From the NCBI RefSeq assembly GCF_032854445.1, contig NC_088302.1, positions 9,605,338 to 9,669,337 of the forward strand: DNA of 64,000 nucleotides, written 5' to 3'. The notes under the pieces were generated by a model. That model searched no databases and was not told where the DNA came from. It saw only the letters and a program-made list of their open reading frames with translations. This DNA is from Liolophura sinensis (Eukaryota; Mollusca; Polyplacophora; Chitonida; Chitonidae). Made by a program: the position numbers and the translations under genes. Below, in pieces: positions 1 to 15,307 of the stretch. Each line of letters starts with the position of its first letter. The stretch's first letter is position 1.

Positions 1-3000
1 CGTCTACTACCCTCCAAAATATGACAGAAAAACATAAGCGTCAAAATCAAACATTCATATGCACAAAGTGAACCATACAAGGCACATTTCAGTGGGACAC
101 ATTGTTACCGGTATCAGTTTTCCCACAAACTGTGATCACAGGCTGTAGACAGCATCAACCGGAATTACTTTAGGCGGAAAGTTCCCCATTCCATGCAAGT
201 CCCATCATGCACAATTATCAAAAACTAAAAACATCCATTCCACCGACGTCCACACGCTTCATCAAACAGGTACAATCATGACGAGTTTCGTCAACACAGC
301 ATCCGGTATAACCTTGAAATCTGCACTGATATATCTTCCATACCTTAGCATACTCACTTCCTTAAACCAACTCACCAAAACTTTGCCAGTTTACCAAGAA
401 AGGGATAATTCCATCACTTCACTCCAAAAAATATGCAAAACGGAAATCTTTCGCAAAATAATAATAGCGGATTAATTTACTCCATCTATTTGGTTGATGT
501 TTTACGCCGTACTCAAGAATATTTCATTTGTATAAGCTACATTATGGTGGGAGAAAACCGGACATAGCTCGTGGAAATCCACGACCATCTGCAGTTTGCT
601 GCAAGACCATTCCACGTATGACCGGAAAGAGGAAATATAGCTGATTGAAGAAAGGCATATCTCGAAATAGAGATGTGGGCCCTGTCGCACAAAGCACTCC
701 TAACGTTACGTTCATTTAACTACCATAACAACCAGTATTGCAGGTATTACGTCATCATGGTAGTTGCGAGCTCGTAACGCTAAGAGAGCTTCGTGAAACT
801 GGACCGTGGTCTGCAGTTCTCAATTAAATGTGTAGAAGTCCTACAAGACGAGTTTATTTAAGAAATGATCTATACAGGATTATCACAGTACAACGTTCTT
901 TAGGTTAGGAGGACTGTGTCTGTAAGCATACAGGATCGCTTTGATCAGTCCAAAGCGTGCCTTTAGCTTACCGGTTCGCCTGGCAAATATATATGTCTAC
1001 TATGGCTGATTTCCATCAACAACAAACCTTATTTCAAAACGGCTATATAACGCTTAAAATAAACGTACTATATAATTCCGTCATTATTGCAAAGAATTCC
1101 ATATCGCCAACCACGATTATATTTATATAGGCACCACCCATTTGACGCCTTTACACGATGTTGACCTTGCTTCTATTAGCTGAAAATCCCTGAAGCAAAT
1201 GACCTAAAACGATCCAATAGAGATACAAATTATTGTGACAAGCGCGTTCATCATTCCAGACTTTGAGAGATTGAGAAATTTCGGCTTCATTGCTTTTAAC
1301 GAATGATTTTATGCTCATCATTAAAAGACGGTACCTATGATGTGGCATTTAACATGTATATAGGGGGCTTTTACGGTCTGTCTGGCAGGGGAAATTTAAT
1401 CTGTAAAATCGTTATTTATGGTCAAATTTAGCTAATAATTTGGTGAGCATTGAGGGGTTTGTTTTTTTTTTTTTTTTTTTTTTTTTTTGTTTTGTTTTTT
1501 TGGACTGACTCACTTGAAAGGACGAAGTATCTAAGGCGTTCCAACGTCGTACTGATATAAAGTTCTTTGTGGAAATCAGCCAGCGTACACTTCACGTGTG
1601 AACTGCATGTAAACAACAGGCAGGCTACTGGAATCTCAGAAGACACGCTGTTGACACAAATAATTGTTGCACACTATTGACAGTGAATTACGTGGTTACA
1701 AAATCTTGAAATTATAATATGATATAATTATATAACATATAATATTTGACAAGTGCCAATTATCGTGTAGCCCAGATGAACGAGGACCTCGTAGTCTGAT
1801 TGAGGACATACATTATGGGCCCAGAATATGCTGTTTGAGGGCTAATGTTACAATGCATAGGCAAACTCTACTGGCTTTATGTTCGCTATATGTATTATAT
1901 AAAGTTTCATGTGATGGAGACTAAAATATGAAAAATAATATAACATTTATTCATACCATAACAAAAAACCAAAGTCTACATTTCTACGATTATTATGTTT
2001 AAAACAGCTTAAACCAACAAACAATCATTTGAAAAGATGTAAAAAGTTAACTTTAGGTCATTGTTTTCCTGGACCGTTCCAGATATCTCGTACCATGGTT
2101 ATGATGATTTGTATGATGCAAGGGAAGTAACTTAAAACTACTTTACAAAGAGCGTTATACCTTCGCATTACTTCCCTTTTTTAATTTACCGCCCTTCAAG
2201 GCTGTCCTAGGGCAGAACATGTTAGCAGAAAATGCTAACGTTTATAACATTTTGCGATTCTTTATATAGCATGATGTTAATTACATGACATGGAAACGGA
2301 TTAATAACATGAGATAAATTACAAGTGAAGCTCAAATTCGCTTCATTGCAGTGCAGGATTGTAGTCGTGGAGTGGGTGAGTACTTGATTAGGACCAGAAA
2401 TAATGTTGTACAGGCGATGGCTCCTCCCCCCAACCAACAAATTCGCGTATCCATTGGCGACGAAGACGCCCCTGGGTTACAACAACAACACGGCGTGTTT
2501 TCGGGTTGCCAGGCGGAGTGTAACGAGTGATATGTAATAGTTTCGGCCCTAGAGACTGATTAATGTTACAGATATGGTAATTTAAACGATATCTTGATAG
2601 CTTAATTTAATCCGGAGTGCAAATTAATGGGAACAGTAAGTGCAGTGGCCTGTAGCTATATTACATGACATTCCAGGCTGTAAATTTTACCTCACACGGC
2701 TCACTCATTACTGGCACAAAATGTTTAGTTGAATTTGAAGGCATAAACCGTGTGGTACGTTAAATGGATATGTATGCTATTCTTTTTTTTTAAACCGCAC
2801 ATTCAAATTGTTTTAGAAAAATTATTTCACATGACAATATATGTATTTATTTAGTACTATAGTCGTGTAGTGTATATTGATGCATTTCATTAGTTATCAA
2901 TATTTTGTTTCACAGGTATTTTGATTTCTCCAGAAATTGTGTGCATTCATATGTTTGTGGTATTATAAAGTTATCTGCTAAATATTGCAATTTGTGATGG

Positions 3001-3044
3001 ATATAACTGCAGCATGTATGTTAAGTCTTTTGTTTGTGTTTCAG
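1..3044. other. Gene-free 5' flank of the C2HC finger gene
   Basis: AT-rich, with no open frame that looks coding on either strand; the short frames present lack splice context and recognisable domains. It holds one SINE copy (487-655), a run of 27 T at 1462-1488 and AT-rich patches such as 1700-1750. The less AT-rich stretch near 2400-2530 is a possible promoter or non-coding first exon for the downstream gene, because the first coding exon starts right after a splice acceptor and so needs an upstream 5'UTR exon. I could not place that exon. Confidence 0.5.
487..655 (-). repeat. SINE-A copy (mollusc-type tRNA-derived SINE), 5'-truncated
   Basis: Read on the minus strand it runs from the central domain (accggtc-like GGCCGG block, CAACCTGCGGATGGTCGTGG-like block) to the 3' end (tactcaagaatatttca, gcgtaaaac). 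It aligns by eye with the copies at 10832, 15107 and 16217. The tRNA head is missing, as is usual for copies truncated during reverse transcription. It is diverged, so probably old. Confidence 0.75.
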
Positions 3045-3057
3045 GCTCAGGGTGTGA

Positions 3058-6473
<3,416 letters not shown>

Positions 6474-9445
6474 AAAAAAGAGAAATTGTTGGATCTGTCT
6501 GTTGGATTTTGAACAGGTCTGCGGAAACAGCTAGTGTGTCTATTTAATGATTTTCGGTATACAGAAAAATTGACACAGCTAGGCTGTAGTCCAAGTGGTA
6601 AGTCAAACAACTGCTTGAACAGAGCAGTTGTTGCATTTGATAAGGTCATTTACTTCTGACAAAAATGTAGTGTAAAGGGATTTGTTAGTTACTACCTGTT
6701 AACCCAGACAGTTGAGCAAATAATATTTTGGGCCTGAACTATTTTAGCTTCAATATCAGGTAGATGTCATAGTCAATTCCCAGCATCTCTGGGCTGTTAC
6801 AGTGTTGTTACCCAGAGGATAGTGCTGTAGATATGCTCATTAACTGACACATCAGTGTGCTGATTGATTATTTCACCTGCTGGGGACTAATCCCAAAGTC
6901 CCATCATGCTTTTCTGTGATAAAATAAATGGCATATTAACTGTTTAGCTGATTACCAGTATGTCATCAGCGATATAACAACCCAAAAACATATTTATTGC
7001 TCCTGTCACACCATATCTTAATGCATTCCTTTGACACCACGGAGATATGTTTTATTTTGGAAGAGATGTATTTTTCCCCTTTACTACAAGTACATATAAA
7101 TTCTGTGTATTTATATTAAACTGATACATTGTAAGGTTAAATACCCAGTTAGGTATGTGTGGTTATCTTCAGCATCAAACCATCTGGATGAAAACATCTG
7201 CTTGTTTGTGGCAATATTTATGCCACTGTTTGTTATTTATGTATGATATTATTTTACATTTTAACTCAAATCTTAACGTAAATACATATCATACGATGTG
7301 AGACTCACCCTTAAATAACATATGTATTAAATGTATACTGTTACAACAGAGATATCTATTTTCCTGTTAGGACCAGTCTAGCATAGCCTTATGACACAAG
7401 TACAGTGCACATACCATTACTGTTTTACTCCACATTTAGTGATAAATTGATGTGATAAATTTGAAATGTTATGAAATGGAATGAAAGAAAAATGTTTCAT
7501 TTATTTATGCTCATAAATACTTATGCTAAAATTTATTTTATGAAATTGTTGCAACTTGTTTCTGTTTTATGTAGCTCATAGATTTTCTTCCACACACTCA
7601 GCTGCTAGTGTGATCACTTGGGATCAATTGAAAGTGGCAGCTAGAGCTATTTTCATTTCCCTACATATCAGCAAATATTGTTAAGATATGAGTAATTTTG
7701 TACAAGTGCATGTATATGAAGCACATAGCCATTTGGAATTTGGCATAACAGATTTGTGTTTTAACAAAGGATTACCGGACATTCCATGTTGTTAATCTAT
7801 TACCTGTTATATGATGGATACAAATAGTGATAGTGGGCATGTGAATATTCAGTCTAACCATTTAAAAGGCTGTGATAAATAAAGTGAAACACTTTGATTT
7901 TGATTTTTGTTTTTTTAGTGGGGGGGGGGGTTGAGGGGGATAACAAAAAGCTCTGAATTCAATAAACCACAAATTTAACCCAAAGACAATGTTACATGTT
8001 GAAACATATTGTCTGAGTTTTTGAATCACATGACTTACCTTTATATCAAGGGGATATCTATATATTCTAAAGTTTCCTGTCTTTCTAAACTGTATTTAGA
8101 AAAGGTTATACTTTTTTAATCAGCTGCAATTTAAAACGTTTTCTATGCATTTTGTTTTCTTGCAAAGTAATTAAACTTCGAGAGCGGACCTAGATGTATA
8201 CACATGTGTATAAATTTTAGATGATAGTGCTTGACGTCAATGTTTATGAATTTACAGGATTGGTGTTTGCATTAATGTTATAACTCTTAATCATGTGAAT
8301 GATTGGAATGAACCATTAATTGTCTGTGTGAAGTTTTTGTCTCTAGATGTAGAGAAATATTTGCATGCAACATTTTTAAAATGAGCTTTAAATTTACTTC
8401 CATAATGTTGTAATAAATTGTAGAAGTTCCACAAAACTTGATTATTACTCTTTGTGATGGCAATTAATATTTTAAGGAATACACATTTTGGTGTAAAAAT
8501 GGCATGAACCAAATGGCTGTTATGTTTAAATGTTCTGGCTAGTGTTTGATCTTAGGTGTGCCAACAATACATGTACAAGTATTCACTGGTTTAGTCAGTA
8601 TAAGAAAACATCACTGTCCTGAGTGCTTCTGCTATACAGGAGAGTTTTGGGATTTGACTCTTTTGTCACTGAAGGTAATTAAAAGTTCTGACGTATCATG
8701 TGACCTGTCCAAAATGTCAGACGTCACCTTTGTTGACATTAATTTACCAGTCACCTGTCTCACTGTGTTTCAGAGGCACAAATGACACCCATCTTCAGTA
8801 GTCCGGAAGTTTACAAACACCCAGCTGCTATGTTTTCTCCATCTTTCTTCCACAATAAATATCTGTTTGTGAAACCTTTTCGAGATGTTATAGTTCATGT
8901 AATCAAAAATAATTTCACACAGCTCACATGCACTATATTTACCTTTAGCGATGAAAGATTTTCAACTTGAAACTCTTGTATTATGTTTAGTACAAAAAGT
9001 GAAGTAAACTGTCAAAGTGCACCAGGATATATATCTTCACTCCGCATGCACACCACTGTACACGAGTGCATTGATTGCTCACTGAAACCCTGTTGTCGGC
9101 ACACTAGTGTAATTTAGATTCCACCATATTCTGTGTACTGGATATAATTAAGGCATGTGTAATGTATAGATGACATTTGATTGTGGCAATTCTGTGATAT
9201 CAAGTAAATTTTATACACATCATGTTAAATACAGGGTAGAAAATAAATAGTACTTCATGTACTGGTAGTTTACCTCAAAATTGATTTGTTCTTCTTGTGT
9301 ATTTCTTCATTTATTTATTTAATTTTTCTTGGTTTCTTTGTCAGTAGACTGAAACAAAACATCCTAAAGGATACAGAACGTTTTCTCTTATTTCTTGATT
9401 TGCAGTGATCCAATCTGGATGTTGATCAATGAAATGATCAAACCG
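6474..9445. other. 3'UTR and spacer after the C2HC finger gene
   Basis: No coding exon seen. The first part is probably 3'UTR. AATAAA hexamers occur at 6923-6928 and 7878-7883; the second is followed by a U- and GU-rich stretch and is the better poly(A) signal. A run of G follows near 7920. The rest (7950-9445) is AT-rich single-copy-looking DNA. Small open frames around 8546-8970 have no domain or splice support. Confidence 0.45.
7878..7883 (+). promoter_or_regulatory. Candidate poly(A) signal AATAAA
   Basis: Canonical AATAAA followed within 40 bases by T-rich then GT/G-rich sequence, the usual downstream element. It would give the C2HC finger gene a 3'UTR of about 1.4 kb. An earlier AATAAA at 6923 is an alternative. 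Confidence 0.35.
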
Positions 9446-9455
9446 TTCTTTATAT

Positions 9456-9789
9456 GACTGCTTTGGTGGCCTAATAGAGGGTTTGCGTCAAACTCAGAAG
9501 ATCCTGGATCAAACCCGGGTCAGGTCACACCAAAGAGTTTAAAAATGGTACTTGTTGCTGCCTTGCATGGCACTCAGCACTGAGAAGTTAGAGTAAGGAA
9601 ACGGGACGGGTTGGCCGGTGTCCGTGTAATGTGACTGGGTTGGGTGTCATGTCTGGTGTCTTCGGTATGATACTTCAATGGCAACAACAGCTTGGCAACA
9701 TGGACTCGCCCTGCACACACACCTAATGACTCCCCATCATATGACTGAAACATTGTTAAGTACAACGTTAAACCTCAAGAATTCATTCA
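9456..9789 (+). repeat. SINE-B, full-length copy with target-site duplication
   Basis: The tRNA-like head (GGTGGCC.. with a B-box-like GGATCAAACCC) is followed by a unique body (GGTTGGCC, GTGACTGGGT, GGTGTCATGTCTGGTGTCTTC, CATATGA) and an ATTC-rich tail. It is flanked by the identical 10-mer TTCTTTATAT at 9446-9455 and 9790-9799, a target-site duplication. Related copies: 32356-32705 (+), 33008-33240 (+), 60465-60656 (-), with a fragment at 17980-18056. Confidence 0.85.
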
Positions 9790-10065
9790 TTCTTTATATT
9801 GCCTGTCGGAAAGAGTTATGCACAGATTTTGATCAAACTCCAGAAACATCGATACATTCTGTTATGGTGGTGATCCATATCCAGGGATTTTTCATCAGTG
9901 TTGCCACATTTTGTAAAGATGCCCTGCTAGATTTTGATGAATCTTTATGCCCAAGCATCAATCCATTACTTATGATACAAGCTAGTGTTTTTTCAAGGTC
10001 ACATGTCTGCCGCCTAAGTGGTGTGCATATTTGTGTGTCCCGTGGGAATTTCCTCCATTTGTACA

Positions 10066-10145
10066 ACTGACCACCATCGTATATGTGAAAAATCTGCGAC
10101 TGTGGCGTTAATCAACAATCAAATTAATAAATGATGAACATGAAC
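10066..10145 (+). repeat. SINE-A 3'-end fragment
   Basis: It matches the SINE-A 3' end in order: accaccatcgtata-like, tgtgaaa, then 'ggcgttaa..caatcaaattaataaat'. Highly diverged and 5'-truncated. Confidence 0.5.
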
Positions 10146-10831
10146 ATTGACATCAATCTAGATCCGAAGCTTGGAGTGTTAACAATGCAACTATCAAATC
10201 CATTAAACCACAATGGGGTTCTGCTTAAACTGTATCGGCAATGTCAAACTATGGCTGTTGGCTTGAGAAATATTGTTGTAAATATTTGAAGGTTTTGTTG
10301 GACACTACAGGAGTTGAATTCGTCTGTGAAGAGAGAATTATAACCAGGTGCTGTCTCATCTTTCAAACACTGCCAAAAACTAAAGAGGCAATCAAGATTA
10401 ATTATCTAGAAATGACCAACTGATCACATTGAGAGATTATAGAAGCATAAAATAACACAGACCACAATCGTTACCAGAAAAACATTGTTGAAATATTAGA
10501 CTTCTCTTCAGAGTTTCATTTATGCACACAACAAATATACAAAATTTAACAAGATATAAACACATGCACAATACGCCCAGGTCTTTCTGTTCAGAACATT
10601 TCAATAAAACTGTATTATAATGCAAAATGAGGTCACTGCTAATGCAAATAAAGTGCACATCACACAAATGAGCATTCTATGAAGGACTAAAAGTCAATAT
10701 TATGAAATAGTTTCCTAAAATGTTTCACAGATCTTGATACAAAGAAATGGGTTACTGATGAATAAGTGTATCTTATGAAGTGGCTCACATTATCTTGTGT
10801 ACAACTCTAAATATTACAGAGTGCCTAAATA

Positions 10832-10967
10832 TTTATTTATTTATTTATTTGATTGGTGTTTCACGCCACACTCAAGAATATTTCACTTATTCGACGGCAG
10901 CCTGCATTATGGTGGGAGGAAACCGGGCAGAGCCCGGGGGAAACCCACAACCATCTGCAGGTTGCTG
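10832..10967 (-). repeat. SINE-A copy, 5'-truncated, with target-site duplication
   Basis: Well preserved 3' two-thirds of SINE-A on the minus strand: CAACCTGCAG, CCCGGGCTCTGCCCGG-like block, CCTCCCACCATAATG, GAATATTC and an (AAAT)n tail. It is flanked by a 13-base direct repeat, GAGTGCCTAAATA at 10819-10831 and GAGTGTCTAAATA at 10968-10980 (one mismatch). A truncated copy with its own duplication was truncated at insertion rather than broken later. Confidence 0.85.
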
Positions 10968-10980
10968 GAGTGTCTAAATA

Positions 10981-11990
10981 AACAACATGTTAAGTTCTGA
11001 GGTTTCATATTTCTCTGATACTGGCTTTCATTTGTCAAATTCAACATGCTCAACATCAGTGGAAAAAAAAGGCTACCGACTTGTTGCTAAACTCTTTATA
11101 ACAGTAGACTTTAGACCAATGTCTCAATGCAGTGTAAATGAAAACATTTTGAATATATTCTAAAAATATACATACACTGAATCGTTATTATATTTAAGTT
11201 TTTGGTTCAATAGATAAATAATTTATTAACTTTATCTCTTTTTATTACGCCGGTACAGCCAAGGGGAGATCATTTTTAGTCAAGCGGATGAAGGGGGACA
11301 ACTCTTCAAAGTCTCAATTAGCTAATATTCAATCTTCAATTTCATTGTTTCTATTACTAATGAAGGCACTTTGAAAATCCCTTTATATATGCATGTGATC
11401 TGACATAAACCACATGTGTCAATAAATAGAAATGACTGTCCATGGGCAATTAGGTAATTCTACTTCTACCAAAACGGTGCTGCTTAATGACTTTCACTTT
11501 ACTGCTGCGCAGAAGACATCTGAAAAATACTGTGAGGCTTTTCCAAGCAGCTCAGACTTGTGTAAAATACATGCACCTTTGCTCATTCAAGCCTACTGGT
11601 AATTTACCAGGTGCATCTAAATGGGAACATTCAATTTCATAAATCCACTGGAACAATAATTGACAAATTTGCAGAAAAATATTTTGATGTTGAATTCACC
11701 AAATTACCAAAAAATATCACATGGCCCAATAAAAAAAAGATATATTTACATGTAAATATACAAAAAAATTGCGTAAAATTTTAAAGCATGCAACTATTTA
11801 TACCTCCAAAAATATGGCTAAATGTTGGAAAAATATATACAATTAAAAATAAGATTAATGAAGGCGGGGAATGCTAAAACCATATAAAATGATTTTTTTT
11901 TTCTTCCATACCTATTTGCTACCACTTTAATAGACTTACTCTTCACTTTACACATACTGTTTAATAACAACAATGTTCACTTGTTTACCT
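10981..11990. other. Spacer downstream of ARL15, nothing recognisable
   Basis: AT-rich sequence with no supported open frame, RNA gene or repeat that I can match elsewhere in the window. On the minus strand an ATTAAA (plus-strand TTTAAT near 11925) could be the ARL15 poly(A) signal, but support is weak. Confidence 0.4.
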
Positions 11991-12088
11991 CTACTTACTG
12001 TTTACTGCCACTTACTGTTTACTGCCACTTATTGTTTACTCTCACTTACTGTTTACTCCCAGACTGTCTACTCCCATTTACTGTTTAG
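11991..12088. repeat. 17-bp minisatellite, about 5-6 units
   Basis: Tandem units close to CACTTACTGTTTACTGC, the later ones degenerate (ATTGTTTACTCTCA, TGTCTACTCCCA). It starts about 90 bases past the ARL15 stop codon, so it probably lies in the ARL15 3'UTR. Confidence 0.75.
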
Positions 12089-12175
12089 TTACATGTACAG
12101 TTTACTCATAAAACACCTGGATGTTCTGTGTATCAAATTTTTGACTGAGAAGGGGCAATTCTTAAATAACTAACA

Positions 12176-14217
12176 TCAAATTTGATTTGATTCTTTTCCT
12201 TTTGCTCTTGCAGCCACTGTGTCTTCTGGTTTGAGCAGTTCATGACAAAGATTTTCGACAGCTCCACGTAGACCCTCGCGATCATTAGTTTTACACGACC
12301 GTACAATGAGTGATCGCTTGTAAGATAGAGATGGCAGGTCCAGACGCTGAGAAATCTGAAATATAGACAATGTCAATAGAATTCACACATTTACCATCAA
12401 ATGAAAAAAATTTAACAGTTCCGGATTTAGGATTCAATGCATGTTTGAATACTTGGGGGTTTTACGTTGTGCTAACAATTTCAAACATATGATAACAACA
12501 GGATTCAATAATTTGCCCAGCTATCAAAACAAAAACATAATTAACAGATACTGCACTGGAGTTCCTAATTAGTCCTGTTAATGTTATGACACCACTACGC
12601 TATAGAGACCGATATAGGATATCTGCAAATAAAATATCTCAGTTATTAATCATTACATCTGCTAAAATTGCTTTCAAGAAAACACCTGCCTTTGTGAAAA
12701 CAGGAGGAATTAGGGTTAAAAATCTAGGTATACATTTAATGACCTAAACTAGTAACTATGACTAAGTTGCACATTTTGCCTGGTTGTGAAAGTTCTATTG
12801 ATATTAGAAAAGTGATCTGATGTTTATTTAAAAGGTAGGATGATATCCTACTGAAAAAATGTAAGCCTAAGGACCAAATCTAATATTTTAGTACAATACA
12901 ATATATATGTGCAAAATTTCATAAGTAAAACGCCCTAGGGGTAGAGTGGTCACCCTCCACATCCCTGTATTTCATGCTTTGACACTTCACATGAAAGATT
13001 CTGATAAATGTCAGACGTGACATCTCACCTGGTCGACAGACCGCGCCCCTTCCTTCTCCTCCTGAGTAATGAGCACTAAAAGAGGTAACGTCCTCAAGCT
13101 ACGATGAGATGCCACTTTGCTGATCTCTGTTTTGTTAACGTCCAAGTCCTCTTCAGAACAACAGCTGGAGATCATGTAGATTACAGCTTGAGAGCCCTGG
13201 AAGTACCTGTCCCAGTAAGGCCGCACGCTGTCCCCACCTGGCAGAATACCAGTGTGTTATGGGGTGAAATGCTAATCAAATGTCTTCGTGAAGTCTGCAT
13301 TAATAATGTTTTCAGAAAGAATTGCATTAATGATTCCACACTACCAAATTTACACATGCACACAGATATGAAAGTAAAAATTTAAACATGTGAGAAGATA
13401 TGAAGACACACACGAAAAACATACAAATCAATAGGTAGCTTTAAGGTGGTCTGTTGTAAGCTTTATAACATACATTACAAAAAATCTCTTTCTGTTGTTT
13501 TAGAGGTCAAGAAAGCTTTGTCCATACCTCCTAATTCTTTCACATTAAGGATACAGTTGTCCATAATCACTGCCTTTATACTGAAGCCTGTAAACATAAA
13601 AAAAAAGTTTTTTTCATCTGGGCCACTTATTTCGATGGCCGCATTGTATTTTAACATCTTTTTCTCAAGAACGAATGAACAGACCCTTCTAAAATCGGAT
13701 ATGCATGTAGAGCAAACTGATTGCATGAGCTGGACTTGAACTCACAGCGACCACTTTGGTGAGAGGCACCAATTGGTCATAGTGTTTTGCTAGCACGGCA
13801 ACCACTGGGCCACAAACACCCCCTTCAAAGAAATGAAAGACAAACATCCACAGCTTACAGACATAACTTAGGATTAAAGTGCGCACTCCACCTATCATCA
13901 TCGACACCTCCCTCTCCCCTCCTCTCTCACCCCCCCCCCCCCCCCCCAATTTTCCTGGAGCTGTTTGTCCCTGACACAAATTTCTACTATAGAGAGACTA
14001 CACTATATTTACCCACTGTTGGCTCGATAGCATCTACATCTTCTCCGCTTAGAACACACAACACTGAACTTTTGCCGGATTTGCTCAGCCCCACACACAA
14101 AATACTGAACTCTGGCTTCTCTGGTGGGGGCTTCTTACAGCAGAGCCTGCGGCAAACCTGACAACAGAGAATGTCCAAACACTCGCCACAGTTTCTATGA
14201 ATGTACCCTGATGACAT
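12176..14217 (-). CDS. ARL15: ARL15, ADP-ribosylation factor-like GTPase 15
   Basis: Minus-strand exons 14217-14013, 13587-13528, 13237-13029 and 12355-12176 join in phase (1, 1, 0) to 217 residues (human about 204). The sequence follows human ARL15 almost motif by motif: a cysteine-rich N terminus ending LCCKKPPPEKPEF, P-loop GLSKSGKSS (residues 43-51), GFSIKAV (69-75), the unusual KELGG in place of the canonical DxGG (85-89), YWDRYFQGSQAVIY (96-109), then LPLLVL. The G4 region is TQEEK (146-150) where human has NHQDK, so the guanine-specificity Asn and Asp are both replaced. The last exon is the least conserved and ends in a Lys/Arg-rich tail. Human ARL15 is known to bind CNNM magnesium transporters and to affect Mg2+ handling; the same role here is inferred. 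The N-terminal cysteines suggest lipid attachment. The start ATG has an in-frame TAG two codons upstream, though an acceptor-like ggtag sits there too, so an upstream exon is possible. Intron 1 contains a SINE fragment and an 18-base C tract. Confidence 0.93.
13723..13812 (-). repeat. SINE-A tRNA-head fragment inside ARL15 intron 1
   Basis: On the minus strand it carries the SINE-A head: GGCCCAGTGG, a B-box-like GAGTTCAAGTCCAGCTC and CATGC. Body and tail are missing, the opposite of the usual 5' truncation, so it was probably broken after insertion. It lies in the same orientation as ARL15. Confidence 0.75.
13930..13947. repeat. C18 homopolymer in ARL15 intron 1
   Basis: Eighteen consecutive C on the plus strand (G on the ARL15 sense strand), next to a CT-rich stretch. 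A likely length-variable site and assembly-error spot. Confidence 0.9.
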
Positions 14218-14443
14218 AAGCTACCAAACAACCAGACAACAGACCATGCAGGCACTTTAAAATTGGATCTGAAACAAACTTGCTGACAGGTGACAAAAAA
14301 AAAAAAATCATTACATGGTACATGCATTAATAAGTATTAGCAATTTAGTTTCACTGATACACCTGAAACTTTATATTTGTACACTGTTGCCTTTCCCCCT
14401 GTTATTAGATGTCTTACAGTTGTTCTCGCAACATTTCTATCTT

Positions 14444-14455
14444 CGGCCATCTTGG
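14444..14455 (-). promoter_or_regulatory. YY1-type motif upstream of ARL15
   Basis: CCAAGATGGCCG on the ARL15 sense strand, about 230 bases before its start codon. AAGATGGC in sense orientation near the transcription start is the classic placement of YY1 sites. A G-rich stretch follows on the other strand at 14453-14476. Confidence 0.4.
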
Positions 14456-14820
14456 GGGAGGGGGGGCTTGGGGGGAGTATAACAGCTTGCACTTCTAGTA
14501 CCGATATGTGAACAGTCAGAAGTGCCGGTATCTGCAGGATTAAGGGCCTAAGGCTAATGCAAGGATGCCCTGCTATACTTACCGAGTATATGCCCATCCT
14601 GCACACAGCGCAGACCAGACTCACGTTATCACACATGCTAATCGTCTCTGGTCAACCGAGACAAGAGACAAAGCTGTAATTTCACTGACCAACGTGGACA
14701 TGAATTTCGTTACCCGCTAAATCACTTCACCGTGACGCACGTCCGTCTCGGCTTGTTTACTAAAAATTCTCGACAGATTCCTGCAGTCAAAATCTTGCAC
14801 GAGAAAAACCACTAATGCTA

Positions 14821-14828
14821 TGACGTCA
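14821..14828. promoter_or_regulatory. Perfect CRE palindrome TGACGTCA
   Basis: Full 8-base CREB/ATF consensus about 600 bases before the ARL15 start and 1.1 kb before the NARS1 start. Amino-acid-stress ATF4 sites are related but not identical, so a link to tRNA-synthetase control is only a guess. Confidence 0.4.
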
Positions 14829-15106
14829 TCAAATTGTGAGTACTAAAGAGTCTATTCATGTTCATCGATTTCGCCAGTATTTCATCACCATCATCAGCCG
14901 GGAAAAGCATTGCATCCAGTGACATGGTGAAAGAAAATTAATGAGAGACAAAAACAAAAAACTGGTCCCGAGTCACACCGTTTACCTTCAAATCTTTCTC
15001 ACCATAGAACTTTATTTACATAGAATATGAATTTTTGTAAAAAAAAAAAAAAAAGAATGACTGAAAAGAAAGAATGACAGCTCATCACGTACATACTATG
15101 ACCCAG

Positions 15107-15307
15107 GGGCCTCCAACCAATTTGGTCCCTGTGAGTTCAAGTCCAGCTCATGCTGGCTTTCTCTCCGGCCGTACACGGGAAGACTTGCCAGTAACCTACA
15201 GATGGTCGTGACTTTCCCTCTTTGCCCTGTTTCCTCACACCATAATGCTGACTATTATAAAGTACTGATACAGCGTAAAACACCAATCAAATAAATAAAT
15301 AAATAAA
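15107..15307 (+). repeat. SINE-A copy, nearly complete
   Basis: Plus-strand copy from the head (GGGGCCTCC, then GAGTTCAAGTCCAGCTC B-box region) through CTCTCCGGCCGTAC and the CAGATGGTCGTGA block to 'gcgtaaaacaccaatcaaat' and an (AAAT)n tail. The A-box part of the head is deleted. It splits the ARL15-NARS1 spacer. Confidence 0.85.

Noticed and set aside
14337-14456. Upstream ATG (MAEDRNVART) as an ARL15 N terminus
   Set aside because: The frame runs to a stop without a clear donor joining it to the ARL15 exon, and the peptide does not resemble ARL15.
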